Positions 15,681 through 23,938 of a stretch of DNA of 44,364 nucleotides are shown piece after piece. Positions within the stretch are counted from its first letter, which is position 1. Each line of letters starts with the position of its first letter. Source of the DNA: Intrasporangiaceae bacterium. Lineage in GTDB: Bacteria > Actinomycetota > Actinomycetes > Actinomycetales > Dermatophilaceae. The stretch covers positions 1 to 44,364 of the forward strand of contig JAAYSB010000006.1 in NCBI GenBank assembly GCA_012518475.1. The letters are read 5' to 3'. The position numbers and the translations under genes are program-made. Under the pieces are notes generated by a model that was not told the origin of the DNA, searched no databases, and saw nothing but the letters and a program-made list of their open reading frames with translations.

Positions 15681-16351
15681 ACCCGGCAGTGCGCCGCAAC
15701 GCCGACCGGCTCAGCAGCAGGCGCCCCTATCCGAAGGACGGTCCCGCGGACGGCTTCACCCGGATCCCTCCGCAGCACGGGGCCGCGGTCGAGCTCGCGC
15801 CCGGGGACGTCCTCACCCTCGTCGACCCCCTCGGAGAGCAGGTGAGCGACCTCTACCTCGTGCGCGTCGACGAGCCGGCCGACCACTTCAGCGTGGGGCG
15901 GACCATCGATGTCGGGAACACGCTGTACCCGAGCGTGGGGAGCATCCTGTACAGCGGCCGCAGCGTGGCCCTCGCGGAGATCGTCACCGACACGGTCGGG
16001 GTGCACGACCTCACCCTCACCCCGTGCAGCCAGCAGACCTTCGACCTGCTCTATCCCGACCTCGGCGGCGCACCACACCGGTCCTGCTTCGCCAACCTCG
16101 TCGCTGCGCTCGAGCCGCACGGGGTCGCCCCCGACACCATCGGCGGGACGATGAACGTCTTCATGGACGTATGGACCGACGCCGACGGTGAGCTCCACAT
16201 CGACCCACCGCCGACGGCTCCGGGCGACTGTCTCGAACTGCGCATCCTCGAGCCGGTCATCGCCGGCATCACCGCCTGCTCGGCGGAGAAGTCGAACAAT
16301 GGGACGTGCACCCCGATCGACTACCGGGTCACCCGCGCCGCTGGTTACTGA
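15677..16351 (+). CDS. DUF1989 / urea carboxylase-associated family protein
   Basis: A protein of 224 residues beginning at GTG 15677. Its pattern (GDVLTLVDPLGEQVSDLYLVR, SVGRTIDVGNTLYPSVGSILYSGRS, SCFANLVAALE, MNVFMDV, ELRILEPVIAGITACSAEKSNNGTCTPI) is that of DUF1989. In this family Cys and His residues of the C-terminal segment, here C in TACSAEK and in NGTCTP, recur and may bind metal. Relatives include urea-carboxylase-associated proteins and the CgdA/CgdB carboxyguanidine deiminase subunits. Here there is a single copy and no carboxylase nearby. It is translationally coupled to the YqcI/YcgG gene, which suggests the pair act in sequence on one nitrogen compound. Confidence 0.85.
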   Translation: MNPAVRRNADRLSSRRPYPKDGPADGFTRIPPQHGAAVELAPGDVLTLVDPLGEQVSDLYLVRVDEPADHFSVGRTIDVGNTLYPSVGSILYSGRSVALAEIVTDTVGVHDLTLTPCSQQTFDLLYPDLGGAPHRSCFANLVAALEPHGVAPDTIGGTMNVFMDVWTDADGELHIDPPPTAPGDCLELRILEPVIAGITACSAEKSNNGTCTPIDYRVTRAAGY

Positions 16352-16404
16352 CGAGTAAGTCACACCTCCTCGTCACGCTCGGTGGGCGGGAGCACGATGG
16401 AGAC

Positions 16405-17667
16405 ATGAAGTCCGACGAAGCCCGGGACCTCGGCCGCGCCGCCGGTCCGGTCCTGCGTCAGCTCACCGGGCTCGTCCGTGGTGCCCACTTCGCCATCAGT
16501 GACACGGTCAACGACACGCTCACCCGCGCCCTCGGCCCGAGCGTGCGACCGATCCGCGCCGTCTCCGACGCCGCCACGGCCGGCGTGTATGCGACGGTCG
16601 GCCTCGCGCTCGACGCCGGTTCCCAGGTCGCCGGCGTCGTCGCCGCCCACCGGCTCCAGCGGCAGGGGGACCAAGGGCCCAGCGTCCACGACGGAGCCGG
16701 CGCCCACTATGCCCTGCCGATCAGCCTCGGCCTGCGCGGGGACACCATTGCCCGCGATGCTGTGCGCCTCGCCCCAGCCATGCACCTGCGGCACAACGGG
16801 CACCAGGTTTACCTCGACCCGGAGGCGATCACCGAGGCCTATGGTCAGGTCACCGCTGAGATCGCCGTCTTCCTCCACGGGCTCTTCGAGACCGAGCGCG
16901 CCTGGGATCTCGGGACTCACGACCGTGCCTCGTACACAACCCGACTCAGCAGCGACCTCGGACTCACCCCCGTCACGCTCCGCTTCAACACCGGCCTGCG
17001 GATCTCCGAGAACGCCCTCACCCTGAGCGAGGTCCTCGACGGGCTCGTCGCAGCCTGGCCGGCGCCCGTCGAGCGCATGGTCCTCATCGGCCACTCGATG
17101 GGCGGCCTGGTCATCCACGGTGCGCTGGCCGCGGCCGCGGACGCCGCCGATCGCGGGGAGCCGCCCGCGTGGACCGCGCTGGTCACCGACACTGTCGCTC
17201 TCGGCAGCCCGCACCACGGCTCGGCGATCGCGCGGGCGGTCGCCGGCGCGGCGCATACCTTTGGGCAGTCACCGAAGGGGGAGTGGCTCGCGGACTTCCT
17301 TCGCTTCCGCAGCGTCGGACTGCGGGATCTCATGCACGGCAACATCGTCGCCGCCGACTGGGAGGGGCACGACCCGGACGACCGGGAAGACCGACGGACC
17401 CATCCGCTGCCCTATCCGGACATCGACCACTACGCCGTCGTCGGTCTCATCGCCGGTGGCCGGCTGTCCGAGCAGCTCGCCGACCGGCTCGGTGACCTCG
17501 TCGTCGACGGTACCTCCGCCTCGCACCGGGTGGCCGAGCCGGGACGGAGCAGGTTCGGGGTCGACGGGGTGGCGGTCGTGCCGGGCATCGGCCACTTCGC
17601 CCTGCTCAACAACAACGAGGTCTACACGCACCTGCACCGCTGGCTGGCCGCCACTTCTCCCGAATAG
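16405..17667 (+). CDS. alpha/beta-fold hydrolase (lipase/PGAP1-like)
   Basis: A protein of 420 residues. The nucleophile elbow is GHSMGG (229-234, Ser231), preceded by the oxyanion segment VFLHGLFETERAW. A likely catalytic His is in PGIGHFALLNNNEVY near the C-terminus; the acid lies somewhere in the DGTSASHR to GVDGV region. The first 120 residues are a helical N-terminal extension without recognisable motifs. TVALGSPHHGS resembles triacylglycerol lipase and PGAP1-like enzymes. The start at 16405 has CACGAT 6 bases upstream. Unusually, the last residues and the stop codon lie within copy 1 of repeat family E, so the repeat forms the gene's 3' end. Confidence 0.85.
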   Translation: MKSDEARDLGRAAGPVLRQLTGLVRGAHFAISDTVNDTLTRALGPSVRPIRAVSDAATAGVYATVGLALDAGSQVAGVVAAHRLQRQGDQGPSVHDGAGAHYALPISLGLRGDTIARDAVRLAPAMHLRHNGHQVYLDPEAITEAYGQVTAEIAVFLHGLFETERAWDLGTHDRASYTTRLSSDLGLTPVTLRFNTGLRISENALTLSEVLDGLVAAWPAPVERMVLIGHSMGGLVIHGALAAAADAADRGEPPAWTALVTDTVALGSPHHGSAIARAVAGAAHTFGQSPKGEWLADFLRFRSVGLRDLMHGNIVAADWEGHDPDDREDRRTHPLPYPDIDHYAVVGLIAGGRLSEQLADRLGDLVVDGTSASHRVAEPGRSRFGVDGVAVVPGIGHFALLNNNEVYTHLHRWLAATSPE

Positions 17668-17747
17668 CAGCGAAATGGCGGTCCGTTCTGCTGCTCGCGC
17701 CGGCTGAGGTGAATCGCCACTTCTTCCAAATAGCAGCGAAATGGCGG
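17648..17747. repeat. palindromic repeat family E, two copies
   Basis: Copy 1 (17648-17681) and copy 2 (17715-17747) agree at about 31 of 33 positions and share ATAGCAGCGAAATGGCGG. Each begins CGCCACTTCT and ends AAATGGCGG, so the ends can pair (CGCCA with TGGCG, then one mismatch). Copy 1 covers the last codons and stop of the hydrolase gene. The LURP-one gene converges from the other side. Confidence 0.75.
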
Positions 17748-17763
17748 CCCGTCGTCGTCGCGG

Positions 17764-18366
17764 TCAGCGACCCTGGAAGGCGTCGAGCGCCACTGTGATG
17801 GCTGCCGCGAAGCGCCAGTCCAGCAGGGTGCCGTTGCTGTCCGGTCGGATCGTCGTGAGGTAGTTGTCCCGAACCTTGCGCTGGCGCTCGACCGACAGGA
17901 CGCTCGTGCCGGCCGGGTCGGTGAAGTCGAAGTGGAACTGCCACGGGATCAGCCCCATGACGTCACCGACGATGGGCAGCATGTCGCCGAATCGGCGGGC
18001 GAGGGCGACGTTCTGGCTGCGCTCCTGACCGGTCGCCGAGACGTTTCCGGCGGTGATGTGCCACGTCGAGTTGAGGAGGGACTTGACCGCGTCCTTGCGG
18101 AAGACACCGATGGGATTGCGGTGGGCGTCGAAGACGTCTGTCGTCGCGGCCATGTCGATGACCTGACGAGACTGAAACCCGAAGGCCACCTCACGTCTGG
18201 ACTCGTCGGTGAAGAAGCTCACCTCCTCCCTCAGCTTCATCCGCTTCTGCTGCGCGAAGGCGAGCAGCTGCCGCGCACTGCCGGCCTCGTCCGCGGCACT
18301 GACCCAGTACTGGTTGACCATGACGGTCACCTTCTGGCGGACGTGCAGCCGTGTGATGTCGTTCAT
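17764..18366 (-). CDS. LURP-one-related family protein
   Basis: A protein of 200 residues. It follows the LURP-one/Tubby-like pattern: VNQYWVSAADEAG, LLAFAQQKRMKLREEVSFFTD, EVAFGFQSRQVIDMAATTDVFDA, NPIGVFRKDAVKSLLNSTWHI and a final FHFDFTDPAGTSVLSVERQ. The fold is a 12-stranded beta-barrel around a central helix, related to phospholipid scramblases. No catalytic residues are known for bacterial members and their role is unclear. The start at 18366 has GGGGG a few bases upstream. It converges on the alpha/beta hydrolase with two family E repeats between. Confidence 0.85.
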   Translation of the reverse strand: MNDITRLHVRQKVTVMVNQYWVSAADEAGSARQLLAFAQQKRMKLREEVSFFTDESRREVAFGFQSRQVIDMAATTDVFDAHRNPIGVFRKDAVKSLLNSTWHITAGNVSATGQERSQNVALARRFGDMLPIVGDVMGLIPWQFHFDFTDPAGTSVLSVERQRKVRDNYLTTIRPDSNGTLLDWRFAAAITVALDAFQGR

Positions 18367-18561
18367 CGTCGACCCCCGCTCGTGGTGTGGTGAGCCGATC
18401 CTCTCTCATCCGGGCCGCTGCTGTCCCGCATTTCGGAGGGCGGGCGGCGCCACGCATCCGTCCCCCCTGCCTGCAGTGACCTGGGTGGGAGGCGTCCGGC
18501 CGTCGGGCGCGTCGGTCCCTTAGCATGGGTGCTCTAAGCCCAAGGAGTGGTGTCCGACCGG

Positions 18562-19878
18562 ATGTCTGGTTATTGGCTGAATCTCGGCCTCGTCGCCGTC
18601 CTCGTCCTCATCAATGCGGCGTTCGCCGGCACTGAGATGGCGCTTGTCTCCCTGCGCGAGGGACAGCTCAAGCAGCTCGAGCGGGAAGGGACGCCCAGAG
18701 GCCTGCGCCTCGTGCGCCTCGCCCGGGACCCCAACCGGTTCCTCGCGACCATCCAGATCGGCATCACCCTCGCCGGCTTCCTTGCGTCGGCGACCGCAGC
18801 GGTGGCCCTCGCCGAGCCGCTGGTGCCCCACCTCGAGCCCGCCCTCGGCGGCGCAGCGCACCCGATCGCGGTCGCGGTCATCACGCTCGTGCTGTCCTTC
18901 ATCACGCTCGTCTTCGGTGAGCTGGCCCCCAAGCGTCTGGCCATGCAACGGGCGCTGTCCTGGGCCACCGTGGCCGCCGGCCCGCTCAACCTCCTCTCCA
19001 CGCTGGCCCGCCCGGCCGTCTGGCTGCTGGCCAAGTCGACGAACGCCGTCGTCCGCCTCCTCGGTGGTCGTCCGGACGAAGCGAGCCGCGAGCCCAGCCC
19101 CGAGGAGATCAAGGAGATCGTCACCTCGCACCGCGAGCTCAACCCCGAGCAGCGCGAGATCATCGCCGGTGCCCTCGAGATCCACCGGCGCACCCTGCGC
19201 GAGGTCCTCGTCCCGCGCGGTCAGGTCTTCACCCTCCCGCATGACCTCACGCTCGACCAGGCCCGCGCCGCACTCGCCGCGGCTGGCCACTCCCGCGCAC
19301 CGGTCGCGATCGAGGGCCACCTCGACGACGTCGTCGGCGTCGTCCACTGGTCGGCACTCGTCGACGGCGGGGACGCCGAGGTCGGCGAGGTCGCCACCGA
19401 GCCGCTCGTCTTCCCCGGTGCCGCCCCGGTGTCGGTCACCCTGCGCGCCTTCAAGAGCAGTCGCCAGCAGCTCGCTCTCGTCGTCGACGAGCACGGCGCG
19501 GTCGACGGCATCGTCACGATGGAGGATCTTCTGGAGGAGATCGTCGGCGAGATCTACGACGAGACGGATACGGACAGCGCCGGGCTCGTCCCGGAGGGCG
19601 ACGGGTCCTACATCCTGCCGGGCACCTATCCGCTCCACGACCTGCCCGACCTCGACATCGACCTGCACTACGAGCCGGGCGACTACACGACCCTGGCCGG
19701 CCTCGTCCTCGACGACCTCGGCCGCATCCCGGAGGGGCCCGGCGACTCCATCGTCGTCGATGGCTGGCGGATCGATGTCATTGCCGTCGGACGGCACACG
19801 ATTGCCGGGGTCCGCGTCTCCCGGGCGCCTGCCGAGGGCGAAGCCGTCGCCGACCACGAGGCGCGCCCGGCGGACTGA
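18562..19878 (+). CDS. CNNM/CorC-HlyC family membrane protein (DUF21-CBS-CBS-CorC)
   Basis: A protein of 438 residues with an N-terminal DUF21 region of about four hydrophobic segments (to about 185), a CBS pair (about 205-325, beginning EVLVPRGQVFTLP and ending HGAVDGIVTMEDLLEEIVGEI) and a C-terminal CorC_HlyC domain (about 340-420). Proteins of this build are CNNM-type transporters or regulators of magnesium and cobalt; the old name hemolysin C is not supported as a function. The start is ambiguous: GTG at 18547 and 18550 are nearer to AAGGAG (18542-18547), whereas ATG 18562 gives the usual N-terminus MSGYWLNLGL. A TTAGCAT -10-like element lies at about 18521. Confidence 0.88.
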   Translation: MSGYWLNLGLVAVLVLINAAFAGTEMALVSLREGQLKQLEREGTPRGLRLVRLARDPNRFLATIQIGITLAGFLASATAAVALAEPLVPHLEPALGGAAHPIAVAVITLVLSFITLVFGELAPKRLAMQRALSWATVAAGPLNLLSTLARPAVWLLAKSTNAVVRLLGGRPDEASREPSPEEIKEIVTSHRELNPEQREIIAGALEIHRRTLREVLVPRGQVFTLPHDLTLDQARAALAAAGHSRAPVAIEGHLDDVVGVVHWSALVDGGDAEVGEVATEPLVFPGAAPVSVTLRAFKSSRQQLALVVDEHGAVDGIVTMEDLLEEIVGEIYDETDTDSAGLVPEGDGSYILPGTYPLHDLPDLDIDLHYEPGDYTTLAGLVLDDLGRIPEGPGDSIVVDGWRIDVIAVGRHTIAGVRVSRAPAEGEAVADHEARPAD

Positions 19879-19917
19879 CCGTTCGCCATGCCGGTCGGAC
19901 CGGGAGGACATGGCGGG

Positions 19918-19953
19918 GGTATGCCGGGCTCGCCCGGGTGCGCGACGCATACC
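19918..19953. terminator. hairpin between convergent genes (family F, copy 2)
   Basis: GGTATGC (19918-19924) pairs with GCATACC (19947-19953), and an inner CGGGC-TC-GCCCG adds a second stem. It lies between the converging CNNM and VKOR genes. The right half resembles 8426-8446. Probably a bidirectional terminator. Confidence 0.5.
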
Positions 19954-20039
19954 TCATCGGCAGTCGGGTGTCAGACGCCTTGGGTGGCGGGGTCGGCGGG
20001 GTGACGTTCACCGGTCCGCAGGGTCAGTCCCCGGCCGGC

Positions 20040-20669
20040 TCAGAGGAAGCGCGGGCCCCACTTGATGATCTCGATGATGATGACGAGGGTGAGCCAGCCG
20101 ATGAGGCTGAGGGTGAACCAGCCGTTCTCGACGAACGCCTTGGCCTTGGCGTGCGCGCCCTCGGAGAGATACAGGTTGTTCTCGCGGATGTTCCAGTTCG
20201 TCATGGAGGCGAAGACGAAGGTCGTCGCGAAGGTGACGAGGAGGCACCAGGGGCAGAGCGCGCCGATGACGAAGGTCGACTGGTACAGCAGCCAGTAGGC
20301 GAAGATCACGCCGAGGGTATAGCCGATGTTGGCGGCGAACATGAACCAGCGCGGGAAGCGCACCCCGGACAGCTTGGCCACCGCGATGGTCATCACGACA
20401 GGCTCGCCGATGAGTCCGAAGAACGCGTTGGGGAAGCCCCATACGTTGGCCTGCCAGGTCGTCCCGACCTTGGCGCAGTCGAGGACCTCGTTGATCGAGC
20501 AGGCGAGGATGGCGTCGGGGTTGGCAGCCAGGACGATCGCGTCATAGGCGAGCACCCAGGAGGCGATGAGGCTGAGAATCGCGAAGAACAGCATCTCGGA
20601 GAACAGGAACGTGCGCGCGCGCTTGGGCGTGACGTTCTGCTCCATCACGACGCCGGTGGTCTCGGACAC
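20040..20669 (-). CDS. vitamin K epoxide reductase (VKOR) family protein
   Basis: A membrane protein of 209 residues with about five hydrophobic segments. Both redox pairs are visible: Cys57 and Cys65 (ACSINEVLDCAKVG) and the active-site CPWC (139-142). In actinomycetes VKOR reoxidises DsbA-like proteins using quinone, enabling disulfide formation outside the membrane. There is no fused thioredoxin domain, so a separate DsbA partner is needed; none is encoded nearby. The GTG start at 20669 is preferred because AGGAG lies 6 bases upstream. It converges on the CNNM gene. Confidence 0.92.
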   Translation of the reverse strand: MSETTGVVMEQNVTPKRARTFLFSEMLFFAILSLIASWVLAYDAIVLAANPDAILACSINEVLDCAKVGTTWQANVWGFPNAFFGLIGEPVVMTIAVAKLSGVRFPRWFMFAANIGYTLGVIFAYWLLYQSTFVIGALCPWCLLVTFATTFVFASMTNWNIRENNLYLSEGAHAKAKAFVENGWFTLSLIGWLTLVIIIEIIKWGPRFL

Positions 20670-20851
20670 CAGATCTCCTCTCAGCCAGGCCCGCCCCGCG
20701 AGAGGTCCCTCAGGCCGCGTTCATTGTATGGACAGACTAGGGGCGCCTCGTCCATCGCCTGCCGCGCGTTACACATTGCTCCAGCGATCCGCCGGCGGCA
20801 GGGGTTCCCGGGACGCCAGTTCTCTGCACAGAGGCTGTCGACCGTGCCACG

Positions 20852-21613
20852 ATGAGCGACATGACCTTCCCGATCGAACACCTCATCCCCACCGACGACG
20901 GCACGATCCGCGGCCTGCTCTGGCTGCCCGAGTCTGCGCCTGAATGCGGTGCCCCCGGTCTGGTCGTCCTTCAGGAGATCTTCGGCCTGAGTGAGTTCGT
21001 CAAGTCCCGCTGCGCCGACCTCGCGCGGATGGGGTATGCGGTGCTCGCCCCGGCCGTCTACGACCGCCTTGTCGGTGATGAGGAGGAGGTGCCCGTCGTC
21101 GAGGCCGACGGGGAGGACTTCCTCCAGCGGTCGATGGACCTCGTCGGCCGGCTCGACTGGGATCGGGCGGTGCGCGACGGATTCGCGGCCCGCGACGAGC
21201 TGGCCGCTCAGGAGGCGGTCCACGGGGACCGGATCGGGCTCGTCGGGTTCTGCTTCGGGGGTGGTCTGGCGTTCAACATCGCCGCAGTCGCGAAGCAGGC
21301 CGGTGCGCCCGTCGCGGCTCTCGTGTCCTACTACGGCTCCGCGCTACCCGGGCTGCTCGAGCTCGCCGATGACGTCGACTGCCCGAGCCTGCACCACTTC
21401 GGGACCAAGGACAGCTACATCCCGCTGGAGCAGGTCGAGGAGATCCGTGAGGCGGTGACCGCCGGCGGCAGCCGAGAGCAGATTCACTTCGAGCTGCACG
21501 AGGGCGCGGACCACGCCTTCGACAACCCGAACCCGATGTTCCACCACCCCGAGGCGAGCGCACGCGCCTGGGTTCAGACCCAGGCCTTCCTCTCGGAGGT
21601 CCTGCCCGCGTAA
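20852..21613 (+). CDS. dienelactone hydrolase family protein
   Basis: A protein of 253 residues. The dienelactone hydrolase triad is recognisable: Cys134 in GFCFGGG as nucleophile, an Asp in FGTKDSYIP and a His in EGADHAFDN. Glu42 in QEIFGL matches the Glu that positions the Cys in DLH. The enzyme family opens dienelactones in chlorocatechol breakdown, but many members act on other esters, and no catechol genes are nearby. An in-frame ATG at 20861 is an alternative start. It converges on the YdeI-like gene. Confidence 0.88.
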   Translation: MSDMTFPIEHLIPTDDGTIRGLLWLPESAPECGAPGLVVLQEIFGLSEFVKSRCADLARMGYAVLAPAVYDRLVGDEEEVPVVEADGEDFLQRSMDLVGRLDWDRAVRDGFAARDELAAQEAVHGDRIGLVGFCFGGGLAFNIAAVAKQAGAPVAALVSYYGSALPGLLELADDVDCPSLHHFGTKDSYIPLEQVEEIREAVTAGGSREQIHFELHEGADHAFDNPNPMFHHPEASARAWVQTQAFLSEVLPA

Positions 21614-21666
21614 GCGGATCGGTGCCTGGGTCTGGGGGCACCCGATGGTCATCGCCGTCGGCATGG

Positions 21667-21930
21667 TCACGTGCCGTTGCGCTCGCGGTGGCTGCACCCG
21701 GGCCAGCAGCACGGTCGGCGCTTGCCCTCCTCGAGCTCTTCGCGGGTGCGGCGGATCCGGCGCTCGCGTGTCGTGTCCTGCTTTGCGTCCTCGACCCAGC
21801 AGATGAACTCGTTCCTCGCCAGGGGCGTGATGTCCTGCCAGAGCGCGAGGACTGCTTCGTCGGAAGTGAGCTCGTTGCGCAGGTCGGCGGGCAGTGTGTG
21901 GACGGTCCCGCCGGGGACCTTGGTGCTCAT
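21667..21930 (-). CDS. YdeI/OmpD-associated family small protein
   Basis: A protein of 87 residues. The sequence ALWQDITPLARNEFICWVED followed by RERRIRRTREELEEGKRRPC is the C-terminal YdeI (OmpD-associated) motif, normally attached to a DUF1905 or DUF1801 domain. Here it stands alone with a 30-residue N-terminus. The tail CCWPGCSHRE holds three Cys and one His and could bind metal. The start at 21930 has TAGTCT 7 bases upstream (leaderless). Function in the family is unsettled; bacteriocin protection has been suggested for some members. Confidence 0.75.
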   Translation of the reverse strand: MSTKVPGGTVHTLPADLRNELTSDEAVLALWQDITPLARNEFICWVEDAKQDTTRERRIRRTREELEEGKRRPCCWPGCSHRERNGT

Positions 21931-22066
21931 GCGACCAAGACTAGGGAGCAGGGGCATCACTGACCAGAGGGCAGGGGCATGAGCGCGCACCGGACGGCTG
22001 CAGCCCTGCACTCGGCCTTGCGCTCGCCTCGCCGCGGTCCTGGTGAGCTGCAGCGCTCGGGGGTCC

Positions 22067-22086
22067 TGCGGCGATATATCGCTGCA
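22067..22086. promoter_or_regulatory. AT-centred palindrome, possible operator
   Basis: GCGATATATCGC (22071-22082) is a perfect 12-bp palindrome and extends to 20 bp with one mismatched pair. It lies about 140 bases upstream of the gene starting at 22219, in the divergent gap with the YdeI-like gene. Its AT centre stands out from the background. No cognate regulator is adjacent. Confidence 0.35.
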
Positions 22087-22218
22087 AGATCGGCCATCGC
22101 CGCGGCTCGGGACGACCGCCGCAGGCGTTCATCGCACCGACTTCTGGAGCCCGTGGCGGACGGGGGTGCACTGCTCCTATCGTCGAGAGGAACATCGCCT
22201 GCCGAAGGGAAGACCGTC

Positions 22219-22779
22219 ATGTCCGAGCTCACCGAGGCCACCGTCGCCGACCGCCACCGCCTCCTGGCCCAGCAGTTCATCGACCTCATCGACGGCACGC
22301 AGGACTGGGACTCCCAGAGCCCCGTTCCGGAGTGGCGGGCCCAGGACATCGTCGAGCACCTCGCCTGGCTCCCCAGCCTCCTCGGCAGCCTCGGCGTCGA
22401 CCTCGATGTCGCGGCCATCGACTCACCAGTCGAGCGGTTCAAGGCCCAGACCGTCCGGGTCCAGGAGATCCTCGACGGACCCGAGGCGGGCCGCGAGATC
22501 AACCTGCCGGGCATGAGGCGGATGACGGTGACCGAGGCGATCGACCGGCTCTACAACTTCGATCTGTATGCGCACGCCTGGGACCTCGCATCGGCCACCG
22601 GGCAGGAGCACCGGCTGGACGAGGACTACGCAGTCAGTGCTCACCAGGGCATGTCGGCGATGGGCCCGGCACTCCACGAGTCCGGCCAGTTCGGCACTCC
22701 CCGTGAGGTTGCCGAGGACGCCCCCGCCTCGGAACGGCTCCTCGGACTCATCGGCCGCGACCCGCACTGGCGGCGCTGA
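22219..22779 (+). CDS. DinB-like / mycothiol-dependent maleylpyruvate isomerase-like protein
   Basis: A helical-bundle protein of 186 residues. The N-terminal helix LLAQQFIDLIDG followed by WRAQDIVEHLAWLPSLLG and later YNFDLYAHAWDLASATGQ follows the DinB/MDMPI pattern, in which one His of the second helix and the H-x-W-D segment of a later helix bind a metal. Members use mycothiol or bacillithiol as cofactor in several known cases, but individual substrates are rarely known. GAAGGGA lies 8-15 bases upstream of the ATG. It ends 73 bases before an epimerase-like gene with its own leaderless promoter. Confidence 0.75.
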   Translation: MSELTEATVADRHRLLAQQFIDLIDGTQDWDSQSPVPEWRAQDIVEHLAWLPSLLGSLGVDLDVAAIDSPVERFKAQTVRVQEILDGPEAGREINLPGMRRMTVTEAIDRLYNFDLYAHAWDLASATGQEHRLDEDYAVSAHQGMSAMGPALHESGQFGTPREVAEDAPASERLLGLIGRDPHWRR

Positions 22780-22852
22780 CCTGCTCGCTCGGTCGGCGAG
22801 CTTCACGCGCGTGTCTGGTCACCTCACGTTGGACCTCCGTAGGGTTGCGCAG

Positions 22853-23650
22853 GTGAGCAACGACCGGATGGCGGCACAGCGCAGGCGCGTGCTCATCACC
22901 GGCGCGACCGGCACGATCGGGTCGCTTCTCGCCGAGCGCCTCGCCGACGACTACGACATCGTCCAGCACGGCCGCAGCGCCGAGAACGAGGAGCAGGAGC
23001 GCGTGCTGCGCCGCGCCGATCTCGCCGACTACGACCAGGTCAGAGCGCTCATGGACGACATCGACACCGTCCTGCACCTCGCCGGCGAGGCAAGCCCGGG
23101 TGCGGAGTGGGAGTCGGTACTCGAGTCGAACATCATCGGGTACCGCAACGTCCTCGAGGCAGCCCGCGAGGCCGGCGTGCGCCGCGTCGTCTACGCCTCC
23201 TCGAACCACGCGATGGGCATGTATGACCGGTTCGAGGAGTGGCCGGTCTATCCGCACCACCTGCCGCGCCCCGACTCGCTCTATGGCGTGTCCAAGGTCT
23301 TCGGCGAGACGCTCGGCCGGTTCTACCACGACGAGCACGGACTCGACGTGATCTCACTCCGGATCGGGTGGAGCTCAGGCGATCCCGCGCTCGCGGAGGA
23401 GGAGATCCTGCATGCCATGTGGCTGAGCGAGGACGACACCGAGCAGGTGTTCCGCCGGGCCATCGAGGCCGACGTCCGGTACGGGGTGTACTACGCCGTC
23501 TCGGACAACCCCAACCGGCGGTGGGACATGACGAACACGATGCTTGAACTGGGTTACCGGCCGAAGGACTCCTGGACCCGCGTCGCCGGCCAGGACGAGC
23601 AGGTTGTCGAGGGCGGGGCTCACGTCGCCGATGACTGGCCGGCGGAGTAG
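22853..23650 (+). CDS. NAD-dependent epimerase/dehydratase family protein (uronate dehydrogenase-like)
   Basis: An extended SDR of 265 residues with the NAD motif GATGTIGS (17-24), the downstream HLAGEASPG, SSNHAMGMY and the catalytic Y144-x-x-x-K148 in SLYGVSKVFGE. SSNHAMGMYDRFEEWP resembles uronate dehydrogenases, which oxidise galacturonate or glucuronate to the lactone; other sugar or lactone substrates are possible. The GTG start at 22853 has TAGGGT 7 bases upstream; ATG 22868 is an alternative. No other uronate genes lie nearby, so the substrate is open. Confidence 0.85.
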   Translation: MSNDRMAAQRRRVLITGATGTIGSLLAERLADDYDIVQHGRSAENEEQERVLRRADLADYDQVRALMDDIDTVLHLAGEASPGAEWESVLESNIIGYRNVLEAAREAGVRRVVYASSNHAMGMYDRFEEWPVYPHHLPRPDSLYGVSKVFGETLGRFYHDEHGLDVISLRIGWSSGDPALAEEEILHAMWLSEDDTEQVFRRAIEADVRYGVYYAVSDNPNRRWDMTNTMLELGYRPKDSWTRVAGQDEQVVEGGAHVADDWPAE

Positions 23651-23938
23651 GACGCCACATCTGAGCGGTGCGGCAGAGTCGGACGTCAGGCGTGGTGCGA
23701 GCGTCGATCAGCTGTCTCGTCGAGGGCGCGACGAATGGACCTCCGGCGCGCATCTCGACGCCGGTCGGGATAGCGCGTTCAGACGGCTCAGTTCGCTCAT
23801 CACCGCATCCGGACGGTCATCGCCCATCACCCGACAGGCTGTGCGTGGACCGAACGCCGGCACCGAGACCTCATGAACCGCTCCGCCGGTCAGCCAAGGG
23901 CTGAGATTCCCGTCGGCGCGCCCGGATCTGCTGGCACC

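Noticed and set aside
18520..19950. Long minus-strand open frame (476 codons) opposite the CNNM gene
   Set aside because: It is the antisense shadow of a well-supported gene in GC-rich DNA; the composition is Asp/Gly/Arg-rich with no motif.
23651..23938. Short gene between the epimerase and LysE genes
   Set aside because: Frames on both strands are short, Arg/Ser-rich and lack a plausible start with a ribosome-binding site or -10 element.
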